From assembly GCA_031277395.1 (NCBI GenBank), contig JAITML010000064.1, forward strand, positions 1 to 47,104: 47,104 nucleotides of DNA, in the 5' to 3' direction. This DNA comes from Methylobacillus sp. (GTDB lineage: Bacteria > Pseudomonadota > Gammaproteobacteria > Burkholderiales > Methylophilaceae). The notes below the pieces were generated by a model. It saw nothing but the letters and a program-made list of their open reading frames with translations, had not been told where the DNA came from and made no database searches. The position numbers and the translations under genes are program-made. Below are positions 42,660-47,104 of this stretch, piece by piece; position 1 is the stretch's first letter; every line of letters starts with the position of its first letter.

Positions 42660-45600
42660 TCCCGCCTTCTTCTTCTGGTCTGCGCGAGCCGGTCAAACGC
42701 GAGATAAATCACCGGCGTCGTGAACAGCGTCAGCACCTGGCTCACCATCAAGCCGCCCACCATGGTCAGCCCGAGCGGATGGCGCAGCTCCGAGCCCACA
42801 CCGCCGCCCAGCATGAGCGGCAGCGCGCCGAGCAGCGCGGACATGGTTGTCATCAAGATCGGCCGAAAGCGCAGCAAACAGGCTTCGCGTATTGCCTCGC
42901 GCGGCGGCTTGCCGTGGTCGCGCTCGGCTTGCAGCGCGAAATCTATCATCATGATCGCGTTCTTTTTCACGATGCCGATCAGAAGAATGATGCCTATGAT
43001 CGCGATCACGCCGAGATCATTGCCGGAAACCATGAGCGCGAGCAGCGCGCCAACCGCCGCCGAGGGCAGTGTGGAAAGTATGGTGACCGGATGGATGAAG
43101 CTTTCGTACAACACACCGAGCACGATATACATGGTGACAATGGCGGCAAGTATCAGCAACAGCGTGTTGTTGAGTGATGACTGGAACGCCTGCGCGGAAC
43201 CCTGGAAATCCGTTTGTATGCTCTCCGGCAAACCCATGTCGATGCTCGCCGTGTGTATGGCCTCGACAGCCTCGCCCAGCGAAACACCGGGCGCGAGGTT
43301 GAACGAAAGCGTCACGGCAGGAAACTGGGCAATATGGTTAATCGCGAGTTGCGTGGGTTTTTCGGTCACGCGCGCAACGGCGGAGAGCGGTACCTGCGCG
43401 CCCGTCGGTGAAATGACATAAAGATGATCGAGCGCCTCCGGCCCCTGCCGATATTCGGGTGAGACCTCCAGCACGACGCGATAGAGATTGGATTGCGTGA
43501 ATATCGTGGAAATAAGCCGCTGCCCGAAGGCATTGTAGAGCGCATTATCAATCGCGGCGGTGGTGATGCCCAAACGTCCGGCGCTATCGCGGTCGATTTC
43601 TATCCAGGCTTGCAAACCACCATCCTGATTGTCGCTCGCAACATCGCGCAGTTGTGGCAGTTGCTTCAGTCGTTCCACAAGTTTGGGTGTCCATTCGGCC
43701 AGTTCGGCGGAATCCGGATCCTGCAGGCTGAGCTGGTATTGCGTACGGCTGACGCGGCTTTCTATGGTCAAATCCTGTACCGGCTGCATATAGGCTTTGA
43801 TGCCTTCAACCTTTTCCAGCGCGGTATTCAGGCGATCAATCACACCGGAAGCATCCGCATCGCGCTCCGCTTTCGGCACCAGATTCACCAATATGCGCCC
43901 GCTGTTGAGCGTAACATTGGAGCCATCTATGCCGATGTAGGATGACAAACTTTGCACCGCCTTGTCCTGCAGTATCACATCGGCAACGGCCTGCTGGCGC
44001 TCGACCATGGCCGCGAAGGAAATCGTCTGCGGCGCTTCGGTGATGACCTGAATCGCGCCGGTATCCTGAATCGGGAAAAATCCCTTGGGAACGACGATGT
44101 ACAGCAATCCGGTCAGCACGAGCGTGCCTATCGCAACAAGCAATGTGGCGAACTGGCGATCCAGCACCCAATCCAGTCCGCGGGCATACCATGCGATGAC
44201 ACGATCAAACATCGCGCCGCTCGCATGATAGAAACGGCTTTGCTTTTCTGCGGGCGTGTGACGCAGCAGGCGCGCGCTCATCATGGGCGTGAGCGTAAGC
44301 GAAACAACCGCAGAAATCAGAATTGCAATCGCAAGCGTCATTGCAAATTCACGGAACAGACGCCCCACCACATCGCCCATGAACAGCAGCGGAATCAGCA
44401 CGGCGATCAGCGAAAACGTCAGCGAGATGATAGTGAAGCCAATCTGTTCAGCGCCCTTGAGCGCGGCCTTGAGCGGCGGCTCGCCCTGTTCGACGTAGCG
44501 CGCGATGTTTTCTATCATCACAATCGCGTCATCCACTACAAAACCCGTGGCGATGGTGAGTGCCATCAATGTGAGATTGTTGATCGAAAACCCGAGTAGA
44601 TACATCACGCCGAAAGTACCAACCAGCGACAACGGCACGGCAACACCGGGGATAATGGTCGCGGGGACATTGCGCAGAAACAGGAAAATCACCATCACCA
44701 CAAGCGCGATCGCCATCAGCATTTCAATCTGCACGTCTTCTACGGAAGCGCGTATGGTGGTTGTGCGATCGGTGAGCAGTTGCACCTGCACATCACCGGG
44801 CAAACTGGCTTGCAACTGCGGCAACAGCGCCTTGACGCCATCGACGGTTTGAATCACATTCGCGCCGGGCTGGCGCTGGATGTTGAGGATGATCGCAGGC
44901 GAACGGTTCGCCCACGCGGCAAGACGAATATTCTCCGCATCATCAACCACGGCCGCGATGTCGGAAAGCCGTATCGGCGCGCCGCTTTTCCACGCGATGA
45001 CGAGATCACGATACTCGTCCGCGGAACGCATCTGGTCATTCGCATCCAGCGTCGAGGCGCGCATCGGCCCGTCGAAACTGCCTTTCGCCATATTGACGTT
45101 GGCGTTGCTGATCGCAGTGCGCACGTCATCAATATTCAAACCCATGGACGCGAGCAGTTTGGGATCGACCTGAATGCGCACCGCAGGCCGCTGCCCGCCG
45201 CCTATGCTGACAAGACCAACACCGGGAAGTTGCGACAGTTTTTGCGCGAGCCGCGTATCAACCAGATCTTCCACCTTGGGCAGAGGCAGGGTTTCGGAAG
45301 TGATGCCCAACGCGATAATGGGTGTGTCCGCCGGATTCACCTTGCTGTAAATCGGCGGCATCGGCAGGTCGGAAGGCAGGAAGGAATTGGCGGCATTAAT
45401 CGCGGCTTGCACCTCCTGCTCGGCCACATCGAGCGACAACGAAAGAGCGAATTGCAGCGTGATGACCGACGCGCCGCCGGAACTGGACGACGACATCTGG
45501 CTCAACCCCGGCATCTGGCCGAATTGCCGTTCCAGCGGCGCAGTAACGGATGAAGTCATCACGTCGGGGCTCGCGCCCGGATAAAGCGTGGTGACTTGTA

Positions 45601-45733
45601 TGGTCGGATAATCCACCTCGGGCAAGGCCGAGATCGACAACATGCGATAGGCGACCAGACCCGCCAACAGTATCGCCACCATCAATAGCGAGGTGGCGAC
45701 CGGCCGCAGGATAAAAATGCGGGAAGGATTCAT
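42656..45733 (-). CDS. mdtB: RND multidrug efflux transporter, MdtB-like
   Basis: A 1025-residue HAE1-RND pump, a paralogue of the next gene. It starts [17 protein letters not shown] and [16 protein letters not shown] as in MdtB. The TM4 relay is [21 protein letters not shown], and the TM11 region is [19 protein letters not shown]. Antiparallel coupling by 4-bp overlaps with adaptor and mdtC supports a fixed-ratio complex. Substrates in E. coli MdtABC include bile salts and novobiocin; here they are unknown. Confidence 0.92.
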   Translation of the reverse strand: MNPSRIFILRPVATSLLMVAILLAGLVAYRMLSISALPEVDYPTIQVTTLYPGASPDVMTSSVTAPLERQFGQMPGLSQMSSSSSGGASVITLQFALSLSLDVAEQEVQAAINAANSFLPSDLPMPPIYSKVNPADTPIIALGITSETLPLPKVEDLVDTRLAQKLSQLPGVGLVSIGGGQRPAVRIQVDPKLLASMGLNIDDVRTAISNANVNMAKGSFDGPMRASTLDANDQMRSADEYRDLVIAWKSGAPIRLSDIAAVVDDAENIRLAAWANRSPAIILNIQRQPGANVIQTVDGVKALLPQLQASLPGDVQVQLLTDRTTTIRASVEDVQIEMLMAIALVVMVIFLFLRNVPATIIPGVAVPLSLVGTFGVMYLLGFSINNLTLMALTIATGFVVDDAIVMIENIARYVEQGEPPLKAALKGAEQIGFTIISLTFSLIAVLIPLLFMGDVVGRLFREFAMTLAIAILISAVVSLTLTPMMSARLLRHTPAEKQSRFYHASGAMFDRVIAWYARGLDWVLDRQFATLLVAIGTLVLTGLLYIVVPKGFFPIQDTGAIQVITEAPQTISFAAMVERQQAVADVILQDKAVQSLSSYIGIDGSNVTLNSGRILVNLVPKAERDADASGVIDRLNTALEKVEGIKAYMQPVQDLTIESRVSRTQYQLSLQDPDSAELAEWTPKLVERLKQLPQLRDVASDNQDGGLQAWIEIDRDSAGRLGITTAAIDNALYNAFGQRLISTIFTQSNLYRVVLEVSPEYRQGPEALDHLYVISPTGAQVPLSAVARVTEKPTQLAINHIAQFPAVTLSFNLAPGVSLGEAVEAIHTASIDMGLPESIQTDFQGSAQAFQSSLNNTLLLILAAIVTMYIVLGVLYESFIHPVTILSTLPSAAVGALLALMVSGNDLGVIAIIGIILLIGIVKKNAIMMIDFALQAERDHGKPPREAIREACLLRFRPILMTTMSALLGALPLMLGGGVGSELRHPLGLTMVGGLMVSQVLTLFTTPVIYLAFDRLAQTRRRRRE

Positions 45734-47007
45734 GACGCGCTGGCGTTATTGCCGTTACCGGGTTTGCTCTTGCCGCCACTATCGTTTGGTTTTTCCTGAT
45801 TATTCGGCGGCGCTTTTTCTTCATCCTTCAATCCCGCACCGGGCGTGGAGATCACAACCTGCGCGCCTTCCCGCAATTTGTCCGCACCGTCGATCACCAC
45901 CCGATCGCCCACCTGCAAACCTTTTTCAACCGCGACCACATCGCCCGAAATCGGCCCGAGTTCGACTGTTTGCACGGAAACGGTTTCCTCGTTTTGCTCG
46001 TTCTTTTTGATCACATACGCAAACGTGCCCTTGGTGCCGCGCTGTATCGCCGCCGTGGGCATAAGCGTGACATCATGCTGCGTTTCCACATTGAGCCGCG
46101 CATTCACGAATTGATTGGGGAACAGTTGCTCATCCTTGTTGGGAAATTCCGCCTTGAGCTTGACCGTGCCGGTGGTGGTGTCGATCTGGTTATCAACAGA
46201 CATCAGCACGCCTTTGGCGATCAATGTTTTGCCGCCGCGCGCCCACGCTTCCACCGAAAGTTTTTCCCCCGCACGCATACGGCTCGTCACCGTTCCGAGT
46301 TGATCGGCGGGAATCGCGAACACCACATAGATGGGCTGAGTTTGCGTCACCACGGCAATGCCATTCGCGTCGCCGGTCTGCACATAATTACCGACATCCA
46401 CCTGCCGCAAGCCGACGCGCCCGGAAAATGGCGCAGTGACACGGGTAAATTCAACATTGAGCCGCGCGGCGCTCACCGCGCCCTGATCGTTTTTCACCGC
46501 GCCTTCGTACTGACGTACCAGCCATACCTGATCGTCCACCTGCTGCCGCGCGATGGAATCCTTTTGCAGCAAACCCTGATAACGATCCATGTCAGCGCGC
46601 GCATTGGCAAGCAGCGCCTCGTCGCGCGCCAGTTGTCCGGCGGCCTGATCGAGCGTGGCCTGGAACGGGCGCGGATCAATTTCAGCGAGCACCTCGCCCT
46701 GTTTGACCACCTGCCCTTCGCGGAAATTGACGCGCACCAACTGGCCGTTCACGCGCGGTTTGACGATGGAAGTGTTGAGCGCCGTCACCGTGCCGAGCGC
46801 ATCAATCGTCACCTCAATATCGCCGCTCTTAACCGTATCTGCCTGCACCGGCATGGGGCCGCCCATACCGCCACGCCCTCCACCCGGCGCGCCGCTGCCC
46901 GCCGTTGCCGGAGCGCCCGGTGTGTCACCGGATTTTCCGTTCCACATATAAAACGCAGCGGCAACCAGCACCACCACAAGAACAGCCCAGAACGATTTGT
47001 TTTTCAT
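45730..47007 (-). CDS. mdtA: RND efflux periplasmic adaptor, MdtA-like
   Basis: A 425-residue membrane-fusion protein. It has a signal anchor ([20 protein letters not shown]), a Gly/Pro linker ([15 protein letters not shown]), a lipoyl/barrel-sandwich half ([39 protein letters not shown]), a helical hairpin ([18 protein letters not shown]), a second lipoyl half ([20 protein letters not shown]) and a beta-barrel part. The tail is Lys/Asn-rich (after about 390). ATG 47007 is chosen because the signal starts there; a TTG further up (47067) would add 20 residues. It is the first gene of the four-gene operon; the 97 bp upstream show no clear promoter. Confidence 0.9.
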   Translation of the reverse strand: MKNKSFWAVLVVVLVAAAFYMWNGKSGDTPGAPATAGSGAPGGGRGGMGGPMPVQADTVKSGDIEVTIDALGTVTALNTSIVKPRVNGQLVRVNFREGQVVKQGEVLAEIDPRPFQATLDQAAGQLARDEALLANARADMDRYQGLLQKDSIARQQVDDQVWLVRQYEGAVKNDQGAVSAARLNVEFTRVTAPFSGRVGLRQVDVGNYVQTGDANGIAVVTQTQPIYVVFAIPADQLGTVTSRMRAGEKLSVEAWARGGKTLIAKGVLMSVDNQIDTTTGTVKLKAEFPNKDEQLFPNQFVNARLNVETQHDVTLMPTAAIQRGTKGTFAYVIKKNEQNEETVSVQTVELGPISGDVVAVEKGLQVGDRVVIDGADKLREGAQVVISTPGAGLKDEEKAPPNNQEKPNDSGGKSKPGNGNNASAS

Positions 47008-47104
47008 GATTTTCAGACCAGGGAATTTAGTATGGGATGCATCATTATAGGGATTATTATCGGGCAATCACCCGGATTTACATTTTCTTTCAAATGGCCG
47101 CACG

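Noticed and set aside
1-47104. tRNA, rRNA, phage integrase or attachment site linked to the CDI block
   Set aside because: No cloverleaf, rRNA core or integrase-like protein was noticed; borders are marked by REP-B only.

Overview
The window reads as a chromosome segment of a moderately GC-rich Gram-negative bacterium, most likely a betaproteobacterium. That placement is an inference from the YdbH/YnbE/YdbL trio, the style of the TPS/CDI proteins, the MdtABC-NodT type efflux operon and the GC-clamped extragenic palindromes; no rRNA or other marker gene is present to prove it.

Left flank (1-6.5 kb): housekeeping genes. On the minus strand lie dsbB, cysM, ydbH, ynbE, ydbL and a PolB-type 3'-5' exonuclease. 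xseA is divergent on the plus strand. GC-rich palindromes (REP-A) lie between several of these genes.

Centre (6.5-22.7 kb): a large two-partner secretion / contact-dependent inhibition (CDI) locus. A TpsB/CdiB transporter is followed by a 2204-residue TpsA/CdiA whose C-terminus is a recognisable colicin E5-type tRNA anticodon nuclease, and then by a colicin E5-type immunity gene. Behind it lies a 6.5-kb store of orphan toxin tails and immunity genes: a zinc-ribbon protein, a two-TM membrane protein, a DUF1436-type CdiI, an immunity partner of a second TpsA, and a SMI1/KNR4-like protein broken by a frameshift in a T-run. Several modules are damaged in ways that can be reconstructed, namely an 83-bp palindromic MITE insertion, single-base frameshifts and REP junctions. 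The second TpsA (907 aa) has its own signal peptide but no TPS secretion domain. An RNA 2'-phosphotransferase (KptA), an RNA-repair enzyme, closes the locus. A second repeat family (REP-B) occurs three times in the same orientation: before tpsB, inside the array, and after kptA. The last two copies are each preceded by the same signal-peptide-like mini-ORF.

Right flank (22.8-47.1 kb): kup (K+ uptake), an M48 lipoprotein protease, an iron-uptake operon tonB-fiu-piuC with a Fur box over its promoter, cfa, ahpC-ahpF peroxide defence, a three-gene surface-glycan/methyltransferase group that includes a methyltransferase-GT9 fusion, a PIN/ribbon-helix-helix toxin-antitoxin pair with an 8-bp repeat operator, a Cys-rich lipoprotein, and a four-gene tripartite RND efflux operon (mdtA-mdtB-mdtC-NodT type) with overlapping stop/start codons.

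No tRNA, rRNA, CRISPR array or phage genes were recognised.
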